A DNA stretch of 64,000 nt, taken from NCBI GenBank assembly GCA_910578075.1, contig CAJTPK010000001.1, positions 175,867-239,866 on the forward strand. The letters are read 5' to 3'. The notes under the pieces are model-generated. The model saw only the letters and a list, made by a program, of their open reading frames with translations. It had not been told where the DNA came from and made no database searches. The DNA is from an uncultured Muribaculaceae bacterium. GTDB lineage: Bacteria > Bacteroidota > Bacteroidia > Bacteroidales > Muribaculaceae. Shown one piece after another: positions 53,889 through 62,629 of this stretch. Every line of letters begins with the position of its first letter. Positions within the stretch are counted from its first letter, which is position 1. Both the position numbers and the translations under genes were made by a program.

Positions 53889-55100
53889 ATGAAAAAAATC
53901 CTTACATTCGCGCTTTGTGTCGCAGCCGCCGGCTCGATGAGCGCACAGAAGCAAGTTGTTGACCAGGCACAGAAACTTGCCGGCAAGAACGACAAAATCG
54001 CTGAAGCCCGCGGACTTATACAGCAGGCTGCCTCTAACCCTGAAACTCAAAATGATGCCCGCACATATTTCGTAGCCGGCAAAATTGAATATGATGCATT
54101 TGACAACTCTTTCAAGAAACAGATGATCAACCCCAATGATCCAAGTGTTAAACCTCTTGAAATGGGTGAGCAACTCATCAATGGTTACAACAACTTCATC
54201 AAGGCACTATCTCTTGATAGCGTTCCAAATGCAAAGGGTGAAATCAAACCTAAATTCTCCAAAGACATAGCTTCTCGACTTAGCGGTCATTTCAATGACT
54301 ACTTCAATGCCGGTGGCTCATTCTACAACGAGAAGAAATTCTATCCTGAGGCATATGAGGCATTCATGATTTACGGTCAGATGCCCTCAAAACCATATGC
54401 GTCAAAAGAGGTGAAAGCAACTCCCGACTCTGTTGTAAATACAGCTTTCTTTAACGCTGGTATCTCCGCGTATGCAGGAAACAACCTTGAGGCAGGCGCA
54501 AACGCTTTCAAACATGCTCGTCTTAACAATTCTGACAATCCTCAGAATTACATCTACGAGCTTGCTTGCTGGCAGTATCTCGCAGGACAGGATTCAACAA
54601 AAGTTGACCGTGCTAAGAACGAAATCCTTGAAATTGCTCAGGCTGGTCACAAAAAATTTGGTCTTTCACAGCCAATATTTGTCAATAACCTCATCAACTC
54701 ATTAGTTCTTGACAACAAGATTGACGAAGCTCTTGCAGAGGTAAACGCACTCGTTGCTGCAAATCCCGAGAATGCATCGCTTTATGGTCTTCGTGGCTAC
54801 GTAAACGATCGTAAGGGTGATGATGAAGCTTCTGTTGAAGATTACAAGAAGGCAGCTTCTCTTCCTGATGTAGACTTCGAAACACTCAAAAACGCAGCTA
54901 AGAAAATCTTTAAGGTTGGCACACAGAAATGGAATAACATAGAAGGTGCTACACCCGAACAGCGTAATGAGATCAAGACCAAATACTTCCAGTATGCCAA
55001 AGATATTACCGACAAGGCAAAGACTATGAATGCTGAAGATTCAGATCTTCAGTATGTGATCGAAAATATCGACTACGCACTTGAAACATTCTTCAATTGA
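53889..55100 (+). CDS. exported tetratricopeptide-repeat protein
   Basis: A 403-residue protein with a signal peptide ending GSMSAQ. The body is helical with TPR-like pairs, for example QNDARTYFVAGKIEYDAF, AGISAYAGNNLEAGANAFKH, and the canonical IDEALAEVNALVAANPENAS with LYGLRGYVNDRKGDDEASVE. It should be periplasmic and act as a protein-binding scaffold. Similar genes follow gyrA in other Bacteroidales, but no function is known. The short distance to gyrA suggests read-through transcription. A hairpin terminator lies 75 bases after the stop. Confidence 0.8.
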   Translation: MKKILTFALCVAAAGSMSAQKQVVDQAQKLAGKNDKIAEARGLIQQAASNPETQNDARTYFVAGKIEYDAFDNSFKKQMINPNDPSVKPLEMGEQLINGYNNFIKALSLDSVPNAKGEIKPKFSKDIASRLSGHFNDYFNAGGSFYNEKKFYPEAYEAFMIYGQMPSKPYASKEVKATPDSVVNTAFFNAGISAYAGNNLEAGANAFKHARLNNSDNPQNYIYELACWQYLAGQDSTKVDRAKNEILEIAQAGHKKFGLSQPIFVNNLINSLVLDNKIDEALAEVNALVAANPENASLYGLRGYVNDRKGDDEASVEDYKKAASLPDVDFETLKNAAKKIFKVGTQKWNNIEGATPEQRNEIKTKYFQYAKDITDKAKTMNAEDSDLQYVIENIDYALETFFN

Positions 55101-55175
55101 TTTTAGATTCCGTCTCATAAAAAATTTAACTTTAGGGGACGGACTCATATACCAGATAGGTTAATATCATATCTT

Positions 55176-55208
55176 AAGGGGCGGATACCACACGGTTTCC
55201 GCCCCTTT
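55176..55208 (+). terminator. hairpin terminator after the TPR gene
   Basis: AAGGGGCGGA (55176-55185) and TCCGCCCCTT (55198-55207) pair perfectly. The following T content is low at first, with a T-rich run only from 55221. Confidence 0.65.
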
Positions 55209-55276
55209 GATATTGTACAATTATTTTTTTAAACATAATTATATATTCAATATGAAATTATCAGAAAAAATTTAGT

Positions 55277-55284
55277 TAACTTTG
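55277..55284 (+). promoter_or_regulatory. -7 element for the mreB operon
   Basis: TAACTTTG fits the -7 consensus 55 bases before the mreB start. No clear TTTG stands at the expected upstream distance. Confidence 0.5.
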
Positions 55285-55339
55285 CATTCTGAAAAAAAAC
55301 GAGAAATTACTACTCTCCAATAAATATAGAATAAGATAG

Positions 55340-56359
55340 ATGGGACTTTTTTCATTTACTCAAGAAATAGCAATGGACTTGGGAACCGCCAATTCCATTA
55401 TCATTCATAATGACAAGATAGTTGTGGATGAGCCCAGCGTCGTGGCAATCGAGAACAAGACTGACAAACTCATCGCTGTCGGTACTCCGGCGCACATGAT
55501 GGAAGGACGTGAATCTCCCGGCATCAGAACAATACGCCCATTACGCGATGGCGTTATCGCTGACTTCAATGCCGCCGAACAGATGATTCGAGGTATGGTA
55601 AAGATGGTCGGCTCAAAACGCAGATGGTTCTCTCCTTCCCTACGTATGGTTGTCTGCATTCCGTCTGGTTCCACAGAGGTTGAGATCCGTGCTGTGCGAG
55701 ACTCAAGCGAGCACGCCGGAGGTAGAGACGTTTATATGATCTATGAACCTATGGCAGCCGCACTTGGCATAGGACTGGATGTCGAGGCTCCTGAAGGCAA
55801 TATGATTGTCGATATAGGTGGTGGTAGCACAGAAATCGCTGTCATATCTCTTGGCGGTATTGTAAGTAACAAGAGCATACGTATCGCAGGCAATGACCTT
55901 ACAGCTGACATTCAGGAACACATGGGAAGAGTTCATAACCTCAAGGTGGGAACCAACATGGCGGAACAGATCAAGATAAACGTAGGCTCTGCCCTATCCA
56001 CACTTGAGAATCCGCCGGAACCGTTTATTGTTACTGGTCCCAACAGAATGACTTCCCTTCCTATGGAAGTGCCCGTAACTCATGAAGAGATATCACACTG
56101 TATCGAGAAATCCATCATGAAGATGGAGGCTGCAATCCTTGCAGCTCTTGAGCAGACTCCACCGGAATTATATGCTGATATCGTCAAAAACGGAATTTAT
56201 CTTGCAGGTGGTGGCGCTTTGCTCAGAGGACTCGCAAAGAGATTCACCGACAAGATACGTATTGAATTTAAAGTAGCGGAAGATCCATTACACGCAGTAG
56301 CCAAAGGAACTGGTGTCGCACTGAAGAATATAAACCGCTTCTCATTCCTTATCAGATAA
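55340..56359 (+). CDS. mreB: rod-shape determining protein MreB
   Basis: A 339-residue bacterial actin. It has the family signatures MDLGTANSIIIHNDKIVVDE (phosphate 1 region), VCIPSGSTEVEIRAVRDSSE, MIVDIGGGSTEIAVISLGG (phosphate 2) and GIYLAGGGALLRGLAKR (adenosine region). MreB filaments under the inner membrane guide cell-wall synthesis. It is first in a five-gene cell-shape operon with mreC, mreD, mrdA and rodA in the usual order. The hydrophobic N terminus (MGLFSFTQEI) may help membrane contact. Confidence 0.97.
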   Translation: MGLFSFTQEIAMDLGTANSIIIHNDKIVVDEPSVVAIENKTDKLIAVGTPAHMMEGRESPGIRTIRPLRDGVIADFNAAEQMIRGMVKMVGSKRRWFSPSLRMVVCIPSGSTEVEIRAVRDSSEHAGGRDVYMIYEPMAAALGIGLDVEAPEGNMIVDIGGGSTEIAVISLGGIVSNKSIRIAGNDLTADIQEHMGRVHNLKVGTNMAEQIKINVGSALSTLENPPEPFIVTGPNRMTSLPMEVPVTHEEISHCIEKSIMKMEAAILAALEQTPPELYADIVKNGIYLAGGGALLRGLAKRFTDKIRIEFKVAEDPLHAVAKGTGVALKNINRFSFLIR

Positions 56360-56382
56360 GGCTTTGACATATCTTCTGAGGA

Positions 56383-57231
56383 ATGCGTAATCTTCTTAAT
56401 TTCCTTATACGCTATTCCACGTGGTTTGTCTTCACATTCTATGTGCTGATAAGCGTAATCTTGCTTGTGCTGGGGAACAGATACCGACAGTCGGTATATC
56501 TGTCCTCAGCAAATGTCGTATCCGGAAGTATCTATAACGGTACTTCACAGGTAACCGGATACTTTCATCTTAAATCCATCAATGAAAGTCTACAGGCAAG
56601 CAACGCGCAACTGCAGAATGAGGTTTTGAACCTGAAAAATGAAATCGATCAATACAAGGTCCTGCTTTCCGATACATTAAAGCCGCATCCTTCCAAAGAC
56701 CGCTACGATTATATCGCGGCAGCCGTGATTAATAACAATACAAGACATCCCAAAAACTATTTCACAATAGACAGAGGTAGTCTTGACGGCGTTGACCGGG
56801 GAATGGGTGTTGTAGACCAGAACGGTGTTGTTGGAATCGTAAATGTGACAGGCCCACATATGGCACGTGTCATATCGTTATTGAACGAGACACAGCATTT
56901 TTCCGTAAAACTAAAGGACACTTCATACGTAGGTTCACTCAACTGGAAAGGAGAAGACGCTACAATAGCTTATGTCGAGGAGATTCCAAGACATGTAGAA
57001 TATCAAATCGGTGACACAATCGTCACAAGTGGATATTCTACCACATTCCCGGAAGGAATTCCGGTCGGAACAATTCTCAACCGGGTAAGAAGCCAGGATG
57101 ACAGTTTTTTCACATTCAAGGTTAGACTTATGCCGGACTTCCGTTCACTCAGCACGGTGAGAGTTATTAAAGACATATACAAACAGGAGATTGATTCTCT
57201 CTCAAATTTTGATATTCTAAAAAAGGAATGA
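56383..57231 (+). CDS. mreC: rod-shape determining protein MreC
   Basis: A 282-residue protein with one N-terminal membrane segment (FVFTFYVLISVILLVLG), a periplasmic coiled coil (about residues 65-100, NESLQASNAQLQNEVLNLKN) and two beta domains with the marks FTIDRGSLDGVDRGMGVVDQ and VTSGYSTTFPEGIPVGTI. MreC links MreB and the penicillin-binding protein in the elongation complex. It starts 23 bases after mreB and its stop is one base before the mreD start. Confidence 0.95.
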   Translation: MRNLLNFLIRYSTWFVFTFYVLISVILLVLGNRYRQSVYLSSANVVSGSIYNGTSQVTGYFHLKSINESLQASNAQLQNEVLNLKNEIDQYKVLLSDTLKPHPSKDRYDYIAAAVINNNTRHPKNYFTIDRGSLDGVDRGMGVVDQNGVVGIVNVTGPHMARVISLLNETQHFSVKLKDTSYVGSLNWKGEDATIAYVEEIPRHVEYQIGDTIVTSGYSTTFPEGIPVGTILNRVRSQDDSFFTFKVRLMPDFRSLSTVRVIKDIYKQEIDSLSNFDILKKE

Positions 57232-57232
57232 C

Positions 57233-57745
57233 ATGGCAAAAAGTATAATGCAAAATATGGTCATTCTTCTTTGCCTGGTTCTGGTGCAGGTGTTGATATG
57301 CAACCACATTATGCTGTTTAACGTAGCTATGGTTTTCGTATTCATATACGTAATCATAAACCTGCCGATGGATCTGAACACGGGATGGTTACTCACGTGG
57401 GCATTTATAGCCGGATTGATTGTTGATATTTTTTCAGACACACCCGGAGTCAACTCTTTGGCATGCACTTTGCTTGCCATTGTTAAACGTCCTGCATTCT
57501 ACGCATACATCCCTAAAGACGACCGCACAAAAAATATCGAGCCGTCACTTGCGAGCCTTGGATTCAGTGTCTACTCCAAATATCTACTGACAATGGTCGC
57601 TGCATATTGCGTGATGGTTTTTACAATTGAATATTTCAATTTCGCTGACATAAAGGAGATTGTAATAATGAGTGCGTCAAGCGCTATTTTATCATTCCTT
57701 ATTCTGCTTGGCATTGACAGCCTGATAGTGAATAAACCGAAGTGA
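57233..57745 (+). CDS. mreD: rod-shape determining protein MreD
   Basis: A 170-residue protein with about five membrane segments, starting MVILLCLVLVQVLICNHIML and ending LSFLILLGIDSLIV. The segment FIAGLIVDIFSDTPGVNSLAC is the typical MreD signature with conserved acidic residues. It acts with MreC in the elongation complex. Its stop overlaps the GTG start of mrdA (GTGA), so the genes are coupled. Confidence 0.93.
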   Translation: MAKSIMQNMVILLCLVLVQVLICNHIMLFNVAMVFVFIYVIINLPMDLNTGWLLTWAFIAGLIVDIFSDTPGVNSLACTLLAIVKRPAFYAYIPKDDRTKNIEPSLASLGFSVYSKYLLTMVAAYCVMVFTIEYFNFADIKEIVIMSASSAILSFLILLGIDSLIVNKPK

Positions 57746-59595
57746 GAAAAGATTACAGATTAGAAAAAAGAAAATATGTTATAGGTGGATTTATATGTAT
57801 CATAGTCTTGATATATCTTATCCGCCTATTGGTCCTGCAGGTTGGTGACGACAAATATAAGGAAAGCGCTGAAAGCAACGCTTTCCTGAAACGTGTCATA
57901 TACCCTGCAAGAGGACTTATGTATGACCGTAACGGTAAGCTTGTGGTTTTTAACAAGCCTGCATATGATGTCATGATAATTCCGAAAGATGTAAAGGAAT
58001 TTGATACAGTTGCATTATGCTCCTCTCTCGATATTACCAAAGATGAGCTTCTTCAGAAATGGGAGGAGATGAAGAATCCTCGTAAAAATCCAGGATATTC
58101 TGCATATACTCCCCAGAAACTCATATCTCATCTATCGCAGGAGGATTACGGCAAACTGCAGGAAAAGCTCTATCTTTTCCCCGGATTCTTCATTCAGAAA
58201 CGCACTGTAAGGGAATATGCTTTCCCTTCAGCTGCCAATATACTCGGCAACATACGTGAGGTATCAGCTGCGGATATAGAGCGAGACAGATATTACCGTC
58301 GTGGTGATTATACAGGAGACCTCGGCGTTGAAAAAAGCTATGAAAATGCTTTGAGAGGTGTAAAGGGGATGGAGATCCTGATGAAAGACGCTCACGGCAG
58401 AATCAAAGGTAAATACGAGGATGGCATACACGACATATCCCCGCAGTCAGGACACAATCTGACGCTATCGATCGATATGGATCTCCAGCAATATGGAGAG
58501 CAACTGATGAAAGGCAAAATCGGAGCTATTGTGGCTATAGAGCCATCTACAGGCGAGATTCTTGCATTGGTATCTTCTCCATCATATGATCCATCATTGC
58601 TTGTTGGCCGTGACCGTGGAAAAAATTATGCCTCGTTGGTGAGGGATCCTCTGAAACCTCTTTATGACCGTGCCCTTCAGGGTGCATATCCTCCTGGCTC
58701 GACATTCAAACCTACCCAAGGATTGATATTCCTGCAAGAAGGAATTGTCAACCTCCAGACAATGTATCCATGTTACCATGGTTATGTCAACGGACTACGG
58801 GTGGGATGCCACGGTCATGCCTCTCCTATCTCTCTAAAACCGGCATTGCAGACTTCATGCAACGCATACTTCTGCTGGGGATTCAAAAATATGATCGACA
58901 AGAGAGGAACAAAACCATCCGTGCAGTTTGAAAAATGGAAAAATTATCTCGTCGAGATGGGATACGGATATAAACTCGGAGTTGATCTTCCATCAGAAAG
59001 CAGAGGTTTTCTTCCAAATTCTGAATTTTACAGCAAATCATTCCGCGGACGTAACTGGAGCGGAAACTCTATAATATCTGTATCTATCGGTCAGGGAGAG
59101 GTCCTTGCAACTCCCCTGCAGATTGCAAACCTATGCGCGACTATTGCAAACCGAGGATATTATCATACCCCTCACATTGTGAAGGAAATTGCAGATAGTG
59201 TGATAGACACTAAATACAAGGACCGCCACAAGCCTCATATAAAAAAGAAATATTACGAAGATGTGGCGGAAGGTATGAGAATGGCAGTATTGGGAGGAAC
59301 ATGCCGGGGGGCGAATCTTCCGGGGATTGAGGTTTGCGGGAAAACCGGTACAGCACAGAACCCACACGGCAAGGATCACTCTGCTTTCATGGGGTTCGCA
59401 CCATATCATAACCCGAAAATAGCTGTGGCGGTATATGTGGAAAACGCCGGTTACGGAGCTGCATATGGTGTGCCTATCGGTAGCTTGATAATTGAAAAAT
59501 ATCTTAACGGCGAGATTTCTCCGGCCAGAAAAGGTATTGAGGAAAGAATGATGACATCTAATACAATTGTTAGCAGTGGAGTCAAGAAACATTGA
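57742..59595 (+). CDS. mrdA: penicillin-binding protein 2 (elongation transpeptidase)
   Basis: A 617-residue class B penicillin-binding protein that starts with GTG inside the mreD stop. One membrane segment (YVIGGFICIIVLIYLIRLLV) is followed by the dimerisation region (RGLMYDRNGKLVVFNKPAYD) and the transpeptidase domain. Active-site motifs are SxxK at S320 (PGSTFKPTQ), SxN as SCN (LQTSCNAYFCW) and KTG in VCGKTGTAQNPHGKDH. It crosslinks new glycan in lateral wall growth and pairs with RodA, whose gene overlaps its end. Confidence 0.96.
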   Translation: MRKDYRLEKRKYVIGGFICIIVLIYLIRLLVLQVGDDKYKESAESNAFLKRVIYPARGLMYDRNGKLVVFNKPAYDVMIIPKDVKEFDTVALCSSLDITKDELLQKWEEMKNPRKNPGYSAYTPQKLISHLSQEDYGKLQEKLYLFPGFFIQKRTVREYAFPSAANILGNIREVSAADIERDRYYRRGDYTGDLGVEKSYENALRGVKGMEILMKDAHGRIKGKYEDGIHDISPQSGHNLTLSIDMDLQQYGEQLMKGKIGAIVAIEPSTGEILALVSSPSYDPSLLVGRDRGKNYASLVRDPLKPLYDRALQGAYPPGSTFKPTQGLIFLQEGIVNLQTMYPCYHGYVNGLRVGCHGHASPISLKPALQTSCNAYFCWGFKNMIDKRGTKPSVQFEKWKNYLVEMGYGYKLGVDLPSESRGFLPNSEFYSKSFRGRNWSGNSIISVSIGQGEVLATPLQIANLCATIANRGYYHTPHIVKEIADSVIDTKYKDRHKPHIKKKYYEDVAEGMRMAVLGGTCRGANLPGIEVCGKTGTAQNPHGKDHSAFMGFAPYHNPKIAVAVYVENAGYGAAYGVPIGSLIIEKYLNGEISPARKGIEERMMTSNTIVSSGVKKH

Positions 59596-61045
59596 TGCAG
59601 GTACTTCAGTTTTCCGGTCTTTAGACTGGATCACGGTAATCCTTTATCTCCTGTTGGTAATAATGGGAGCCATCAGTATATATGCCGCAAGTTATGATTT
59701 TGACAATGCATCACTGTTTGACCTGAACGAGTTTTCAGGTAAACAGATCCTATGGATTGGGTTGTCCCTGATTGTAGGCGTCGCGATTTTGATAATGGAT
59801 TACAGGATATACCGGACATATGCCTATCTCATATATGGCATTGTGGCATTGATTCTGCTTCTGACAATATTTATAGCCCCAAACATCCATGGCTCTCATT
59901 CATGGCTTGTTTTAGGACCGGTCAGCCTGCAACCCGCTGAATTCGGAAAATTCGCTACGGCTCTGGCACTCGCAAAGCTATTTGATTCTTATAACTTTAC
60001 ACTCAATGCCAAGATAAGTAACTATTTCAGAGCGCTGATAATAATATTCATACCGATCATACTCATTCTCCTCCAACGTGAAACAGGCAGCGCACTTGTA
60101 TACATATCACTTATATTTGTATTATATCGCGAAGGAATGAGTGGTCTTGTGCTATTCTCGATACTTTGCGCGATTACATATTTCGTGGTTGCCGTCAAAT
60201 TTGCGGAGCCACTTCTGCTCGGTATCCCGGCGGGAGAATTCTCGGTATTCATCATTATACTGACAATATACTCCCTCATGTTGTTATTCTACTGCAAGGA
60301 TATAATCATAGCAAGAAACGTCATCATAGGGTTTCTTTCAGCAGGAGTAATTGTCACAGTGCTGGCGCTATGCGGGATTATAATAAACGGCACCGTGTTT
60401 TTCATTACTATTCTTGCTGCGGCTATTATTTACACGGCAATCGCAATGTTCCGCCACAATATTACAAAGTTTCTGATAACTATAGGATTTGCGGTTGTTT
60501 CAGTTATGTTCCTGTTTTCCGTGAACTATGTATTCGGAAACGTGCTTGAACCTCACCAGCAACAACGAATAAAAGTTGCACTTGGAATAGAAGACAATAT
60601 AATGGGCGCCGGTTATAATGTAAACCAATCCAAAATAGCCATTGGATCAGGTGGGTTTGCAGGTAAAGGCTTTCTGAACGGCACCCAGACTAAACTTAAA
60701 TACGTACCTGAACAGCATACGGATTTCATCTTCTGCACAATTGGAGAGGAGGAAGGATTCATAGGGGCAGCCGGAGTCCTGATATTATACCTTGCATTGA
60801 TACTCCGGCTTATACACATAGCGGAACGACAACGGTCTCCTTTCGAACGTGTCTATGCATACTGCGTTGTGTCAATTCTGATATTCCATCTTGCCATCAA
60901 CGTAGGCATGGTTATCGGGCTCTGTCCTGTAATCGGTATTCCTCTCCCATTCTTTAGCTACGGCGGATCATCTCTATGGGGATTTACAATTCTGCTATTT
61001 ATACTCCTCAGACTTGACGCTTCAAGAAAGGAGAGACACGATTAA
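59567..61045 (+). CDS. rodA: SEDS glycosyltransferase RodA
   Basis: A 492-residue polytopic membrane protein of the SEDS family, longer than the usual 370-430 residues because of extra membrane segments in the middle (IVTVLALCGIIINGTVFFIT and neighbours). Family marks are HGSHSWLVLGPVSLQPAEFGKF (with the catalytic region), the Arg-Glu pair in ILLQRETGSALVY, and the C-terminal GLCPVIGIPLPFFSYGGSS. RodA polymerises glycan strands with PBP2. The start is uncertain: TTG at 59567 or more probably GTG at 59576, both inside the end of mrdA. It is the last gene of the shape operon, closed by a terminator. Confidence 0.94.
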   Translation: MLAVESRNIDAGTSVFRSLDWITVILYLLLVIMGAISIYAASYDFDNASLFDLNEFSGKQILWIGLSLIVGVAILIMDYRIYRTYAYLIYGIVALILLLTIFIAPNIHGSHSWLVLGPVSLQPAEFGKFATALALAKLFDSYNFTLNAKISNYFRALIIIFIPIILILLQRETGSALVYISLIFVLYREGMSGLVLFSILCAITYFVVAVKFAEPLLLGIPAGEFSVFIIILTIYSLMLLFYCKDIIIARNVIIGFLSAGVIVTVLALCGIIINGTVFFITILAAAIIYTAIAMFRHNITKFLITIGFAVVSVMFLFSVNYVFGNVLEPHQQQRIKVALGIEDNIMGAGYNVNQSKIAIGSGGFAGKGFLNGTQTKLKYVPEQHTDFIFCTIGEEEGFIGAAGVLILYLALILRLIHIAERQRSPFERVYAYCVVSILIFHLAINVGMVIGLCPVIGIPLPFFSYGGSSLWGFTILLFILLRLDASRKERHD

Positions 61046-61059
61046 AGCTCAATTTCATT

Positions 61060-61097
61060 AAAAATGCCCGGTGAAAATGATTCTACCGGGCATTTTT
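61060..61097. terminator. bidirectional terminator between rodA and the transporter gene
   Basis: AAAAATGCCCGGT (61060-61072) and ACCGGGCATTTTT (61085-61097) form a 13-base-pair stem with A and T runs at both ends. It can stop rodA transcripts and those of the 61120 gene. Confidence 0.85.
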
Positions 61098-61119
61098 AAT
61101 TATATATTATTGATTTTTC

Positions 61120-62619
61120 TTAATCGTCGTTGCTATCCTCGCGTAATATATCTGTTTCTTTAACAGCTGCGGGTATTTCATATGCATCTGCCTTAACGTT
61201 CCATAGAACAGCCATTGTAAGTCCTCCGGCTATCGCCACTGCTATCATTATCTTGAAGACACCTTCCCATCCTACTGCCGGGGTGTCCGCAAGAATGCCA
61301 AATACATATCCGGAAACGATAGGAGCTATATAGCTGACGAAACCAATGATTCCTAATGCAGACGATGCTCCGCGCCGGGTCACCTGATTTGAAGCTATCA
61401 CTCCGATAAGAGCCTGAGGTCCGTAAAGGAAAAATCCCGCGCATATCAAGAACCCGCAGAGAAGAAGCGGATCAGTTTCTACCGGGAAGAAACAGAATGC
61501 AGAGATAAACAGCACAACACCAAGCATGCAGAAGACACTTGTTCGCTGGCCTCTTCCTTTAAATAACTTATCTGTAATGATTCCTGCACTAAGCATTCCG
61601 ATAATACCGAACACTTCAAACACAGCAACTACAGACGCTGCTGCGGTAGGTGTCAATCCTCGGTTTTCCTGCAAGAAAGTTGGTCCCCAGTCAAGCACAG
61701 CCATACGCACCACATAAACGAAGAAATCCGCAAGCGCAAGAATCCATACAATCTTACTTTTTATCACATGCTCAATGATAAATTTCCGATGTGCCTTGCT
61801 CTCCTCTTTACTTTTACCGGACTTTACAGTTCCTGGCAATTCCGGAAGTCCCACGGATTTAGGAGTGTCTCTCAGAACGATTATGATGAAAATCACACCG
61901 AGAGCAGCTATCGCAGCAGGAATCCAGAATGCCCATTGCCAAGCCCCGTAATGCTGCAACATTCCATCAACATAATTCTGGGCGGACACAGGATCCATAC
62001 TGGCTGTTACGCTTTTAGTATTCTCAATTACTCTTTCGCGCAAGGCTTCATTTCCGCTTTGATCAGTTCCGAAATGACCCATTATGAAACCACATAACAC
62101 AGCTGCAACAAATGCTCCGATTGAATGGGATGTATTCCATATCGACATCTTTGTAGACAGTTCATGCGGAGGAACCCAATGTGTCATCAACCTATTGCAC
62201 GGAGGAAAACCACAGCCTTGGAATATATTGTTCACAACGAGAAGTATACCGAAAAGAACAATAAGAGAATTTGTAAAAACAGGGCCGTAATCCGCTCCTA
62301 CAAAATAAGCACATATCAAGGCTCCGAAACCGAACAGCACATTTACCAATGTACATACGCTCAATCCCGCTACCATATGCCATCTTCCGTTTATTCGGTC
62401 TGCGAGAAATCCATTGACAAGTTTTGACACTCCATAGACAATACTTACGATTGCCAGGATAGCACCTAATGCCGCTTTAGATATTCCATATTCGGCGGTC
62501 AATCCCGGAATTGCAAAACTCAGATTCTTTCTTACGAAATAGAACACTGCATATCCGATCATTGTGCCGAAAATCGTTCGCCATTGCCAGTAGGCAAATG
62601 AATGTTTTGTCGTTTCCAT
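61120..62619 (-). CDS. MFS organophosphate:phosphate antiporter, GlpT-like
   Basis: A polytopic inner-membrane protein of about 499 residues with 12 membrane segments, of the OPA branch of the major facilitator superfamily (GlpT/UhpT/UhpC). Marks are the early VFYFVRKNLSFAIPGL, the GVSKLVNGFLADRINGR loop, and GCGFPPCNRLMTHWVPPHEL, where the branch carries its signature. An insertion in the middle (ERVIENTKSVTASMDPVSAQ) enlarges the central loop. The likely substrate is glycerol phosphate, since the gene lies 10 bases behind a glycerol-1-phosphate dehydrogenase. A GTG at 62643 would extend the protein by eight residues and overlap that gene. Confidence 0.88.
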   Translation of the reverse strand: METTKHSFAYWQWRTIFGTMIGYAVFYFVRKNLSFAIPGLTAEYGISKAALGAILAIVSIVYGVSKLVNGFLADRINGRWHMVAGLSVCTLVNVLFGFGALICAYFVGADYGPVFTNSLIVLFGILLVVNNIFQGCGFPPCNRLMTHWVPPHELSTKMSIWNTSHSIGAFVAAVLCGFIMGHFGTDQSGNEALRERVIENTKSVTASMDPVSAQNYVDGMLQHYGAWQWAFWIPAAIAALGVIFIIIVLRDTPKSVGLPELPGTVKSGKSKEESKAHRKFIIEHVIKSKIVWILALADFFVYVVRMAVLDWGPTFLQENRGLTPTAAASVVAVFEVFGIIGMLSAGIITDKLFKGRGQRTSVFCMLGVVLFISAFCFFPVETDPLLLCGFLICAGFFLYGPQALIGVIASNQVTRRGASSALGIIGFVSYIAPIVSGYVFGILADTPAVGWEGVFKIMIAVAIAGGLTMAVLWNVKADAYEIPAAVKETDILREDSNDD

Positions 62620-62629
62620 GGTACTATTT

